From: Streptomyces daqingensis
Lineage (GTDB): Bacteria > Actinomycetota > Actinomycetes > Streptomycetales > Streptomycetaceae
Assembly (NCBI RefSeq): GCF_014645895.1
Contig: NZ_BMMP01000011.1
Location: 186,001 to 250,000, forward strand
Length of the DNA stretch: 64,000 bases
Direction of reading: 5' to 3'
Numbering within the stretch: the stretch's first letter is position 1; every line of letters begins with the position of its first letter. Below, one piece after another: positions 43,953 to 52,516 of this stretch. The position numbers and the translations under genes are program-made. A model generated the notes under the pieces. It did not search any database, had not been told where the DNA came from, and saw only the letters and a list, made by a program, of their open reading frames with translations.

Positions 43953-46585
43953 ACGGCCGCCTCCTCACGCTCGGTGTGCGGCACACGGTCCGCCGGTGCG
44001 CCTTCGGTTCCGGTCCCGGGCCCGCCCTCGCCGCCCGTCTCCGCCTGGGGAAGCCCGCCCGGCAGCAGCAGCCGCAGCGTCGGCAGCACGGCGTCCGCGC
44101 GGGACACGTCCAGACCGGGGCCGAACCCGGACAGGCCCGCCGCCGTTCCGCCGGCTCCCTCACCTGTGCCGGTGTCCGCACGGGGCGCGTCCGGCAAGGT
44201 CCCCCGCCGGACGAGTTCGCCCACCGTCCGCCGCACACCCGGCTCGTACTCCGCGAACGTCCTGCGCAGCAGCGGCAGTACGTCCGTGAACGCCTCCGCC
44301 GGCACCTGGGCCAGCCAGCGGTCGACCAGGGCGAGCAGGCGCTCGTCGTGCACGAGCAGCATGCCGCCGCCCGCGAGGAAGCCCTCGATCCACGCCGCCG
44401 CATCGGCCGGAGCGGTGCCCGGAGAGAGCGCGAGGCCCATCAGCCTCGCCGCCTCCTCCTCCGCCAGCCGGCCGTCGTCCAGCAGCAGCCGGGCGCACCG
44501 GCCGCGGATCACGCCCGGTATCCGGTCACGGACGGCGAGCCGGTGAAGTACGGCGCGCCAGCGAGAATGCACCCCCGTCGCACTCTCGCCGCGCGCCTGT
44601 CCGAGAAGGGCCATCGACTGGTGCACCTCGTCGACATGGCCCCGCATCCGCGCCGCGCCGTCCGCGTCCAGACCCGCGCACGCCGGCGGAAGGCCCACGC
44701 ACACGCGTTCCGCCAGCCCTTCGGCGACCCCCGCCAGCGCCTCCGCATCCGTACCGCGGACGTCGCCGTACCGCACCGAGCGCACCAGCGCGGGCAGCGC
44801 CTGCGCGAGGTGCCCGACGTCGGCGTCCAGCGCGGCCCGGTCGGCCAGGACCCGCATGACCACCGGCAGCGCGTCCGGCAGTTCCGCGAGGAGGCAGCGC
44901 TCGGCGAGCGCCGTGACATCGGCGAGGGCGGCCGCGTCGGCGGCCCGGGAGACGGCCTTCGCCGTCGCCGCGCCCAGGACCGTCGTGCCCCACACCCCGG
45001 CCTCCGCGATCTGCACCGACAGCTCCGGCTCCCAGCGCAGCCGCCAGCTCTCGCGGAACGTGCCGGTGCTCCCCGTACGGGACGCCGAGGGCAGGCCCCA
45101 GTCGACGCCGAGGAGACGCAGCCTGTGCAGCAGGCGGCTGCGCGCGGAGTCGGTCTCCTTGCGCAGGTCGAGCTCCAACTCCCGTTCCGCCGCCTCCGGT
45201 TTGAGCCTCAGCGAGCGCTGCAGGCGTGCGAGGTCCCGCTGGAGCGGCACGGCCGGGGCGCCCTCCGGCACCTCGCCCAGCACGTCCCCGATGACCAGCC
45301 GGTCCCGGACCAGGGCGAGCGGTACGTCCGACCCCTCGCACATCACGGCCTGAACGGCGTCGAGCGTCTCGCTCAGCCCCGCCAAGGGCCGGCCGCGCAT
45401 CACGGCCAGCGACTCCGCCAGGCGGACGGCCTCTATGACGTGCGCCGAGGAGACCCCGTAGTCCTCCTCGCGCAGCAGCCTCGCCACCTTCGTCATCCAG
45501 CGCGCGACGGGGCGGTCCGGGGCGGAGAAGAGATGGCCGTACCAGCCGGGGGAGGCGATGCCCGCCCCGTACCCGCTGCGCCGCGCCAGGCGGCGGTGCG
45601 TCCAGGGAACCCAGGTGATCTCGGTCTTCACCTTCGGCAGGCCCTTGAGAAGCTGCCTGTCGTCGGAGACCTTCGCCTTCACGGTCAGCGCGGGGACGTG
45701 CCAGGCACCGCACACCACGGCGACGGAACCGGCACCGAACTCCCGGCACGCCTCGCGCAGTCGCAGCCGCATGTGCGCCTCGCGCACCCGGTCACGCCAG
45801 ACCTCGCCGCCCGGCCCTCCCCCCGCACCGCTCTCGCCCCCGGCGTCACCGCTTCCCCCGGAGCCGCCCTCACCGCCGTCGCTCTCGTGCTCGCGGAGTA
45901 CCGCCATGGCTTCGCCGAGGACCGCGAACGGCGCCTCGGGGCCGTCCGCGGAGACACCGCCCCCGCGGTGCTCCACCACGTCCTCCCACCAGCGCTCCGC
46001 GTCGTCGTATCCCGCGGCGTCGGCGAGCGCCGCCAGAGGGTCGATACGCAGGGCCGCGGCTGACTCCTGCGCGGGCCCTCCGTCCGGTTCGGAGTCCGGT
46101 GCCGCGCCGGGTGGGAGGCCGGTCGCGCCGTCCGGGGCCTCGCCACGCCCGTCAGCACCGTCGTGGTCCTCCGGGGCCTCTGGACCGCCGCCGTCCGCTC
46201 CCCGGCCGAGCGCCAGCGAATGCGCCGCCGGGAGGTCGATGAAGCGCACCAGAACACCCCGGCTCAGCGCCCAGCGGATCGCCACCCACTCCGGCGAGAA
46301 CTCGGCGAGCGGCCAGAACCCGGCCCGTCCCGGATCGTCCAGCACGTGCGCGAGCAGGGCGACCGGGGGCCGCATCTCCTCGTCGCCCGCCAGCTCGACG
46401 ATGCCGTCCGCCTCCGGCGGCCCTTCGACGAGCAGCACCGCCGGCTGCCGCGCCTCCAGCGCCGCCCGCACCGCGCGGGCGGAGCCCGGCCCGTGGTGCC
46501 GGACGCCCAGCAGAAGCGGCTGCGCGCCGCGATCTCCGGCTCCCGCCCCCGCGGGCGCCCCCGTACGCCGGGAGGCCGTCGTCAC
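43949..46585 (-). CDS. DUF5682 protein (TraB/ChaN-like N-terminal domain inferred)
   Basis: 878 residues. The N-terminal half begins with QPLLLGVRHHGPGSARAVRA and PAVLLVEGPPEADGIVELAG (about 28-75). It continues with ALSRGVLVRFIDLPAAHSLA and a motif near residue 290, VAVVCGAWHVPALTV. These features and their order look like the TraB/PrgY and EreA/ChaN group, where a His-x-x-x-P/E cluster lies at the active site. That relation is my inference. The second half is helical and Ala/Arg/Leu-rich without recognisable motifs. The GTG overlaps the MoxR stop by 4 bp and its own stop overlaps the VWA start, so all three proteins are made together and probably act as a complex. Confidence 0.88.
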   Translation of the reverse strand: MTTASRRTGAPAGAGAGDRGAQPLLLGVRHHGPGSARAVRAALEARQPAVLLVEGPPEADGIVELAGDEEMRPPVALLAHVLDDPGRAGFWPLAEFSPEWVAIRWALSRGVLVRFIDLPAAHSLALGRGADGGGPEAPEDHDGADGRGEAPDGATGLPPGAAPDSEPDGGPAQESAAALRIDPLAALADAAGYDDAERWWEDVVEHRGGGVSADGPEAPFAVLGEAMAVLREHESDGGEGGSGGSGDAGGESGAGGGPGGEVWRDRVREAHMRLRLREACREFGAGSVAVVCGAWHVPALTVKAKVSDDRQLLKGLPKVKTEITWVPWTHRRLARRSGYGAGIASPGWYGHLFSAPDRPVARWMTKVARLLREEDYGVSSAHVIEAVRLAESLAVMRGRPLAGLSETLDAVQAVMCEGSDVPLALVRDRLVIGDVLGEVPEGAPAVPLQRDLARLQRSLRLKPEAAERELELDLRKETDSARSRLLHRLRLLGVDWGLPSASRTGSTGTFRESWRLRWEPELSVQIAEAGVWGTTVLGAATAKAVSRAADAAALADVTALAERCLLAELPDALPVVMRVLADRAALDADVGHLAQALPALVRSVRYGDVRGTDAEALAGVAEGLAERVCVGLPPACAGLDADGAARMRGHVDEVHQSMALLGQARGESATGVHSRWRAVLHRLAVRDRIPGVIRGRCARLLLDDGRLAEEEAARLMGLALSPGTAPADAAAWIEGFLAGGGMLLVHDERLLALVDRWLAQVPAEAFTDVLPLLRRTFAEYEPGVRRTVGELVRRGTLPDAPRADTGTGEGAGGTAAGLSGFGPGLDVSRADAVLPTLRLLLPGGLPQAETGGEGGPGTGTEGAPADRVPHTEREEAAV

Positions 46586-47682
46586 GCCGAGACCTCCCGG
46601 CATGCCCGGTAGAAGTCCTTCCAGCCGTCGCGCTCACGCACCACAGCTTCGAGGTACTCCTGCCAGACGACGCCGTCGGTCGACGGGTCGCGGACGACCG
46701 CGCCCAGCACGCCCGCCGCCACGTCGCCCGCGCTGAGCACGCCGTCCCCGAAGTGCGCGGCGAGCGCCATGCCGCCCGTCACGACGGAGATCGCCTCCGC
46801 CGTGGAGAGCGTCCCCGACGGGGACTTGAGCTTCGTACGGCCGTCCGCGGTCACCCCGTCGCGCAGCTCGCGGAAGACCGTCACCACGCGGCGTATCTCC
46901 GCGGCGCCCTCCGGAGCCGGCGGGAGATCGAGGGACCGGCCGATCTGGTCGACGCGGCGGGAGACGATGTCGACCTCGGCCTCGGCGGACTCCGGCAGCG
47001 GCAGCACCACCGTGTTGAAGCGGCGGCGGAGCGCGCTCGACAGCTCGTTGACGCCGCGGTCGCGGTCGTTGGCCGTCGCGATCAGGTTGAAGCCGCGGAC
47101 CGCCTGCACCTCCTCGCCGAGCTCCGGCACGGGCAGCGTCTTCTCGGAGAGGATCGTGATGAGGCTGTCCTGCACGTCGGCCGGGATACGCGTCAGCTCC
47201 TCCACCCGCGCCGTCATGCCCTCCGACATGGCCCGCATGAGCGGACTGGGCACCAGCGCCTCGCGGCTAGGCCCGTTGGCCAGCAGCTGCGCGTAGTTCC
47301 AGCCGTAGCGCACCGCTTCCTCGGCCGTGCCCGCGGTGCCCTGCACCAGCAGCGTCGAGTCGCCGCTGACCGCTGCCGCGAGGTGCTCCGACACCCATGT
47401 CTTCGCCGTGCCGGGAACGCCGAGGAGCAGCAGCGCCCGGTCCGTCGCCAGCGTGCTGACGGCGACCTCCACGATGCGGCGCGGCCCCACGTACTTCGGC
47501 GTGATGACCGTGCCGCCGGGCAGCTCGCCGCCGAGCAGGTACAGCGAGACCGCCCAGGGCGAGAGCCGCCAGCGCTCCGGGCGCGGCCTGTCGTCCGCTG
47601 CCGCAAGGGCCTGAAGCTCTTCCGCGAACGCCTCTTCGGCATGCGGACGCAGTGCCTGCTTTCCGGCACGGGTATCCGTCAC
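46582..47682 (-). CDS. MoxR-type AAA+ ATPase
   Basis: 366 residues. Walker A is LLLGVPGTAKTWVSEHLAAA (about 97-116), and the sensor-1 Asn is in NLIATANDRDRGVNELSSAL. The arginine finger region is ALRRRFNTVVLPLP. Where MoxR proteins usually have ADEINR in Walker B, this one reads ARVEELTRIPADVQDSLI, so the Mg2+-positioning Asp is replaced by Val-Glu. The following IL-SEK loop (TILSEKTLPVPELGEEV) is intact. MoxR ATPases remodel or activate partner proteins together with VWA adaptors. GTG 47682 lies 4-5 bp after GAAGGGGGA. It is the first gene of the operon and lies just downstream of the damage-type promoter. Confidence 0.92.
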   Translation of the reverse strand: MTDTRAGKQALRPHAEEAFAEELQALAAADDRPRPERWRLSPWAVSLYLLGGELPGGTVITPKYVGPRRIVEVAVSTLATDRALLLLGVPGTAKTWVSEHLAAAVSGDSTLLVQGTAGTAEEAVRYGWNYAQLLANGPSREALVPSPLMRAMSEGMTARVEELTRIPADVQDSLITILSEKTLPVPELGEEVQAVRGFNLIATANDRDRGVNELSSALRRRFNTVVLPLPESAEAEVDIVSRRVDQIGRSLDLPPAPEGAAEIRRVVTVFRELRDGVTADGRTKLKSPSGTLSTAEAISVVTGGMALAAHFGDGVLSAGDVAAGVLGAVVRDPSTDGVVWQEYLEAVVRERDGWKDFYRACREVSA

Positions 47683-47720
47683 GAGTCCCCCTTCGCACAT
47701 GGCGGGTCGATGTGCGTCAC

Positions 47721-47826
47721 AGCCTGCACCGAACCACTGACAATCGCGGCCACAACGCCTCTGACCTGCACTGACTCGGAGTCCGAGAGTCGGCGGCCGG
47801 GGATTGTCAGTGCCTGCTCCTACCGT
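47721..47826. promoter_or_regulatory. Bidirectional PafBC-type DNA-damage promoter
   Basis: TTGTCAGTG occurs on both strands in an inverted arrangement (47735-47743 minus, 47804-47812 plus; the shared 11 bp CACTGACAATC/GATTGTCAGTG is perfect). On the plus strand, 8 bp separate it from TACCGT (47821-47826). On the minus strand, 8 bp separate it from CAGGCT (47726-47721). The pattern TTGTCRGTG-N8-TAnnnT is that of the RecA-independent damage promoter (RecA-NDp) read by PafBC in mycobacteria. The plus copy fits exactly; the minus copy has C for T at the first -10 base. Confidence 0.8.
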
Positions 47827-47833
47827 TTCGGTC

Positions 47834-49291
47834 ATGACTGAGGTGGGGGCCCGCTGGACGGCGGAACAAGTGATGGAGCTCGCTCCTGACGCGGCGTCGG
47901 GCAGAGCCGGCAACAAGCTCGCCGGGGCCGGCCGCTGGCCGGAGTCGGGATCGGGGGGCGGCGCCGTCTGGGGCCTGTGCAAAGGCAGCGGCAGCAAGCC
48001 GTACCAGACGGTCGTGGACCTCCGCACCGAGGGCGAGCCGGGGTTCAAGTGCAGCTGCCCGAGCCGCAAGTTCCCGTGCAAGCACGCGCTGGGGCTGCTG
48101 CTCCTGTGGGCGGGCGGCCAGTCCGGCGAGGACGGGCAGGAAGCGCCCGATTGGGCGGGCAAGTGGCTCGAAGGGCGGAGTGCGCGGGCCGCGCGCAAGG
48201 CCGGAGGCGGCCGGGGCGCGCCGCAGGACGGTGAACGCGCCGCGGCGGACGGCACCGGCGCGGCCGCCGGAGGCCCGAGCGATCCGGAGGCCGCGCGGCG
48301 CCGGTCCGAGCGCCGCGTCGCCCGCATCGCCGCGGGCGCCACGGAGCTGGAGGAGCGCCTCGCGGACCTTCTGCGCGGCGGCCTCGCGGAGGCGGACAGG
48401 CGCGGGCGTGCGGTGTGGGAGGAGACGGCGGCACGGATGGTGGACGCCCAGGCGCCCGGCCTCGCCGCGCGCACGCGGGAACTCGGCGCCCTGCCCGCGT
48501 CGGGCGGTGGCGTCCGGCCCGAGGACCCCGGCGGGGGCTGGCCGGGAAGGCTGCTCTCCGAGTGCGCCCTGCTCCATCTGCTGAACAGGGGTTTCCTCGC
48601 TCTCGAGAGCCTGCCCGAACCGCTGGCCGCGACGGTGCGTACCCGGGTGGGCCTGACCGTCGACACCGCCGAACTGCTGGCGGACGAGAAGGCCCGCGTC
48701 AGGGACGAGTGGCTGGTGCTCTCCCAACGGGACACGGACGAGGGGCGTCTGACCGCCCGTCGCACGTGGTTGTCCGGCCGTTCCACGGGGCGTCCCGCCC
48801 TGCTGCTGTCCTTCGCGCCGTCGGGCCGCCGCCACGAGACCTCACTGCGGGTCGGCACGTCGGTGGACGCGGAGCTGGCCTACCACCCCGGGGCGCGTCC
48901 GCTGCGCGCCACTCTCGGCGAGCGGTTCGGCACCGCGTCCCCGCACGGCGCGGCGTGCGCGCCGGCGGGCGGCACGGTGACGGACGCGCTGGCCGGTTAC
49001 AGCGCGGCACTGTGCGACGACCCGTGGCTGGACGCGTGGCCGTCGGTGCTGACGGACGTGGTCCCGATACCGGACGAGAACGGCAGCGTCGTCCAACTGG
49101 CCGACGCCGCAAGAGAGTTCGCGCTTCCGGTGGCTCCGGGCACGTCGGCCGCGGCGCTGTGGCGGCTGACGGCGGTCTCGGGCGGCCGCCCGGTCACGGT
49201 CTTCGGGGAGTGCGGTCACCGGGGCTTCGCCCCCTACACCGTCTGGGGCGGCGGCGAGGCCGGAGAGGCCGTCGAGGCGGTGCCGCTGTGA
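47834..49291 (+). CDS. SWIM zinc-finger protein
   Basis: 485 residues. A SWIM zinc finger occupies about residues 70-86: CSCPSRKFPCKHALG supplies Cys73, Cys75, Cys82 and His84. The rest is mostly helical and hydrophilic: an Arg/Ala-rich middle (RRSERRVARIAAGATELEER) and a C-terminal part with beta-like segments (LLLSFAPSGRRHETSLRVG). SWIM domains bind DNA or protein partners, for example in recombination accessory factors. ATG 47834 lies 7 bp after the -10 TACCGT, so translation is predicted to be leaderless. It is transcribed divergently from the MoxR operon and 73 bp before the DUF5691 gene. Confidence 0.9.
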   Translation: MTEVGARWTAEQVMELAPDAASGRAGNKLAGAGRWPESGSGGGAVWGLCKGSGSKPYQTVVDLRTEGEPGFKCSCPSRKFPCKHALGLLLLWAGGQSGEDGQEAPDWAGKWLEGRSARAARKAGGGRGAPQDGERAAADGTGAAAGGPSDPEAARRRSERRVARIAAGATELEERLADLLRGGLAEADRRGRAVWEETAARMVDAQAPGLAARTRELGALPASGGGVRPEDPGGGWPGRLLSECALLHLLNRGFLALESLPEPLAATVRTRVGLTVDTAELLADEKARVRDEWLVLSQRDTDEGRLTARRTWLSGRSTGRPALLLSFAPSGRRHETSLRVGTSVDAELAYHPGARPLRATLGERFGTASPHGAACAPAGGTVTDALAGYSAALCDDPWLDAWPSVLTDVVPIPDENGSVVQLADAAREFALPVAPGTSAAALWRLTAVSGGRPVTVFGECGHRGFAPYTVWGGGEAGEAVEAVPL

Positions 49292-49364
49292 CACACCGGT
49301 TCCGCAGTCCCGCTTCCGCACAGCCAGACCCGGCTCCGACGAACACCCCGGCGAAGGGGAGGGC

Positions 49365-51074
49365 ATGACCACCACCGCACAGCAAGCGCAGCGCTCCGCG
49401 GGAGAAGTGCAGGAAGCGGAGATCCCCGCCTCGGGACGGAACTCCGCCCGCCCGCACGGCCCGGCGTGGAAGGAGCTCGTCGCCGCCGCGCTTCTCGGCA
49501 CCGAACGCCGCACCCCGCCAGGGGGAGGAGGAGCCACCGAACTGCTGGACGCCGCGGCCGTCGAGACGGTACGCCGCCGAGCCGGGCTGCGGCCCGCCCG
49601 CGCCGGTTCGCGCCGCCCGCCCGCCCCGCTGGACACCCGGCCGCCCCTTCCTCCCGCCGCGTCCCGGCGCCTGGCGTCGCTGCTCGCCGCCCGCCCGGAG
49701 AGCAACGGCTCCGGCAGCGCCCGGCGCCGCGGACCGGACCCGGACCTGGCCGAGCTCCTCCCCCAGTGGCTGGCCCTCGCCTACGAGCAGGGGTACCGCG
49801 CTCCGGCCGCGCAGCTCCCCGCGCTGCTCGACGCGGCACGCTCCCGCACAGACCTGCGGACGAGGACGCTGGAGTTCGCCGGTCCCCGTGCCCTCTGGCT
49901 TGCCGAGACGAACCCGGACTGGAGGTTCGCGCTGCGCCACGGCGTGCGGACGGGCACGGCGGGCACGTCCGGGGCGGAGACCGGCGGTGAGGCGGCTGCC
50001 TCCCAGGAGACCGAGGAGACTCGACAGCTCTGGGAGGAGGGGCTGTTCGCCGAGCGCGTCGCCCTGCTCGCCTCGATACGCCGCCGCGACGCCGCGTCCG
50101 GGCTCGCCCTGCTGCAGTCCACGTGGTCCCAGGAGCGTGCCGAGGACCGGCTGATGTTCCTCGACTCCCTGCGCGAGGGCCTGTGCCCGTCGGACGAGGA
50201 GTTCCTGGAGCGAGCCCTCGGAGACCGCAGCCGCACGGTGCGGGCGACGGCGGCCGAACTGCTCAGCGGCCTCCCCGAGTCGGCGCTGGCGGTGCGGATG
50301 GCGGCGCGCGCCCGTACCTGCGTGGCGCTCGACCCGCTCTCGGACGCCCCCCGGGCGGTGGTCGAGGCCCCGCACGAGTGCGATGCGGACATGCAGCGGG
50401 ACGGCGTGGTTCTGAAGCCGCCCGCCGGGCGGGGCGAGCGCGCCTGGTGGCTCGGCCAGCTCGTCGAGTCCGCGCCGCTGTCGACGTGGCACGCGCAGTT
50501 CGGCGGGCGTTCCGCCGCCGAGATCGTCGCGCTGCCCGTGGCCGACGGCTGGCGCCAGGACCTGCACGCCGCCTGGTGCCGGGCCGCGGTGCGTCAGCGG
50601 AACGTGGAGTGGGCGCGGGCGTTGGCGGGTTCGCCCGGCACACGGCTCACCGAGGGCCACAGTGATCCGGCCGGGCTCCTCCTGGTCCTCCCCGAGGCCG
50701 AAAGGGCGGAGTGGGCAGCGCGTTTCATCGAGGCCCACGGGCTCACGGAGGCGTTCCGCGTGCTGGAAGTGTGCGCGGTGCCGTGGACGGAGCAACTGGG
50801 ACGCGCCGTCGTCGACGCCCTGGAGATCGCCCGCGACCAAGGGACGTACCCGTGGCGGTTCAGCGGCGCGATGGGGCTGGCCGAGCGCTGCCTTCCCCCG
50901 TCGGACGCCGCACGGCTGGAACCGCTGGCGGCCGTCCCGGACGAGCCGGAGGGCGGTTCACCGGGGGCGGGCGCCTACTGGGCGGAAGCGTTCATGCGGC
51001 TTGTCGCGACGCTCAAGCTCCGTGCGGTGATGCAGGCGGAGCTGCGCGGGGAGGCCGCCTGGCCGCAGGAGTGA
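49365..51074 (+). CDS. DUF5691 protein
   Basis: 569 residues, largely alpha-helical. The N-terminus reads WKELVAAALLGTERRTPPGG, the family hallmark, and the body has repeated helical pairs in the style of HEAT-like repeats (RVALLASIRRRDAASGLALL, DEEFLERALGDRSRTVRATA, LARALGDRSRTVRATAAELL). The segment RLMFLDSLREGLCPSDEEF is typical. No catalytic motif is visible. In many bacteria this family sits next to SWIM, MoxR, DUF5682 and VWA genes, and here all five occur together, so it is likely a structural or adaptor part of the same machine. ATG with GAAGGGGAGG upstream. A terminator follows the stop. Confidence 0.88.
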   Translation: MTTTAQQAQRSAGEVQEAEIPASGRNSARPHGPAWKELVAAALLGTERRTPPGGGGATELLDAAAVETVRRRAGLRPARAGSRRPPAPLDTRPPLPPAASRRLASLLAARPESNGSGSARRRGPDPDLAELLPQWLALAYEQGYRAPAAQLPALLDAARSRTDLRTRTLEFAGPRALWLAETNPDWRFALRHGVRTGTAGTSGAETGGEAAASQETEETRQLWEEGLFAERVALLASIRRRDAASGLALLQSTWSQERAEDRLMFLDSLREGLCPSDEEFLERALGDRSRTVRATAAELLSGLPESALAVRMAARARTCVALDPLSDAPRAVVEAPHECDADMQRDGVVLKPPAGRGERAWWLGQLVESAPLSTWHAQFGGRSAAEIVALPVADGWRQDLHAAWCRAAVRQRNVEWARALAGSPGTRLTEGHSDPAGLLLVLPEAERAEWAARFIEAHGLTEAFRVLEVCAVPWTEQLGRAVVDALEIARDQGTYPWRFSGAMGLAERCLPPSDAARLEPLAAVPDEPEGGSPGAGAYWAEAFMRLVATLKLRAVMQAELRGEAAWPQE

Positions 51075-51082
51075 ACGCGGAA

Positions 51083-51113
51083 CGCCCCCTGCCGCGTGGA
51101 TACGCAGGGGGCG
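51083..51113. terminator. Terminator after DUF5691 / icmB
   Basis: CGCCCCCTGC and GCAGGGGGCG form a perfect 10-bp stem. It sits 9 bp past the plus-strand stop and also after the minus-strand icmB, so it can act in both directions. Confidence 0.8.
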
Positions 51114-51265
51114 CCGCACGGCAGACGCGGGCGGTGCCGCGGGAAGCCGCAGGATCGCGTGCCCTTCGCCAAGATCGCATGGCACCGCAGGAAAGTGCGG
51201 CACCGCGGGAACGCCGGCCGTCCGTGCGCCGGCGGGCCAGGCAGAGCAGTGTCGCGCGGAGACCT

Positions 51266-51676
51266 TCAGGCGGCGAGACGTTGCACGTTCCCCTGGATCC
51301 ACTCGACGACCTCGCGCGTCGTGGCACCGGGAGTGAAGATCTCCGCGACGCCGTTCTCCTTCAGCGGGGCGATGTCGTCCTCGGGGATGATGCCGCCGCC
51401 GAAGACCTTGATGTCCTCGGCGTCACGGTCGCGCAGGAGCTCCAGGACCTTGGCGAAGAGGGTGTTGTGCGCCCCGGAGAGGATGGAGAGGCCGATCGCG
51501 TCGGCGTCCTCCTGGATCGCGGTGTCGACGATCTGCTCGGGGGTCTGGTGGAGGCCGGTGTAGACGACCTCCATCCCCGCGTCGCGCAGCGCTCGCGCGA
51601 TGACCTTGGCCCCGCGGTCGTGCCCGTCGAGACCAGGCTTGGCGATCACGACGCGGATCGGACCTGATACACCCAT
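51266..51676 (-). CDS. icmB: Cobalamin-binding mutase small subunit (IcmB-type)
   Basis: 136 residues, the whole length of a coenzyme-B12-binding Rossmann domain. The cobalt-ligand motif is GLDGHDRGAKVIARAL with D17-x-H19-x-x-G22. Further contacts are GLSILSGAHNTL and VFGGGIIPEDDI. In streptomycetes the small subunit of isobutyryl-CoA mutase (interconverting isobutyryl- and n-butyryl-CoA) is such a free-standing protein and, from memory, lies at this locus (SCO4800), apart from the large subunit. No large subunit gene is in the window. ATG with GGAGG 6 bp upstream. Confidence 0.9.
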   Translation of the reverse strand: MGVSGPIRVVIAKPGLDGHDRGAKVIARALRDAGMEVVYTGLHQTPEQIVDTAIQEDADAIGLSILSGAHNTLFAKVLELLRDRDAEDIKVFGGGIIPEDDIAPLKENGVAEIFTPGATTREVVEWIQGNVQRLAA

Positions 51677-52403
51677 CACTGCCTCCATCTCGAGGGCCTT
51701 CCGGCCTCCGGCACTCTCACCGCTTCTCCACGCGCGTCCGTCCGCCGGCGCCTCTCGGCTTGCGAGCCACATCGGACGCCGCCGGGACATGCCTTCCGGC
51801 CTGCCGGAGTGAACGAACGTTATCGACAGCATCTCTCACGGGGCCGCCCCCGGAGAGCAAAGCGAGGGAGAAATCACACCGGGCACGGGCCCAGCCCCGC
51901 CAGTACCGTCGCGTCCGGCCCACGGTTCGGCAGCCCGCCGCCATCACATCCGCCGCGGGCCCTCCGGCCCCGCGGGGTTCACCGCTCACGCGGCCGCCCC
52001 ACCGACGCCCTTCGGCCGCTCCCGCGCCGCGCGTCCCTTTGCCGAGCGTCCTGTGCCACACCTCTCCTCGTCGCGCGCGCCCGCGACGCGCCACCTGTGC
52101 CGCACCGCGCACATCCGGCCACCTTGCTTTCGCATCGCGATTCGCTCGGGCTCGCCCTACGGGGGCCCGCCGCCCCAACCAAGCTCCTTTTCCGCCGCTT
52201 TGTTATATGGAGACGCCATTAGGTCCCGTATCACGAGCTCTTGGCGCATCGGCGTACGTACGGCCCGAGTTGGGGACCGTCCCGCGTTCCCCGGAACCGG
52301 TTCGACGACACCCTCGACTCGCCTTACCCGCGGTACGAACTGCTCGAACAGCTCTCGAACGCAAGACCAAATACCCGTACGTAGAGCGGCGAAAGGAGGC
52401 CGA
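51677..52403. other. Long intergenic region ahead of the M23 peptidase gene
   Basis: About 730 bp without a supported gene. It holds the icmB promoter on the minus strand. Near 52202 the AT-richer TTGTTATATGG could be a -10 element. A ribosome-like GAAAGGAGG at 52391-52399 leads to a ten-codon ORF. Larger open frames crossing this region are shadows. Confidence 0.4.
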
Positions 52404-52436
52404 ATGCCCGTTTCTCCCGGCCCTGAAACCTGTTGA
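52404..52436 (+). CDS. Ten-codon leader ORF (candidate)
   Basis: ATG 52404 follows AAAGGAGG by 4 bp, an unusually strong site for so short an ORF. It encodes MPVSPGPETC and stops at 52436. It lies 80 bp before the M23 start and just upstream of the predicted promoter, so it would not be on the main mRNA unless a second, farther promoter is used. It may be a chance ribosome site. Confidence 0.3.
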   Translation: MPVSPGPETC

Positions 52437-52439
52437 AGA

Positions 52440-52469
52440 TTGTCGAGCTCGCATACCGCCGGGTACAGT
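52440..52469 (+). promoter_or_regulatory. SigA/HrdB-type promoter candidate for the M23 gene
   Basis: TTGTCG (-35, 52440-52445), an 18-bp spacer, and TACAGT (-10, 52464-52469). Transcription would start about 40 bp before GTG 52517. Confidence 0.5.
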
Positions 52470-52516
52470 CACCGAGCTGTTCCGCCCTTGTTGTCGAGGC
52501 GAAAGTGAAGTTGGTG

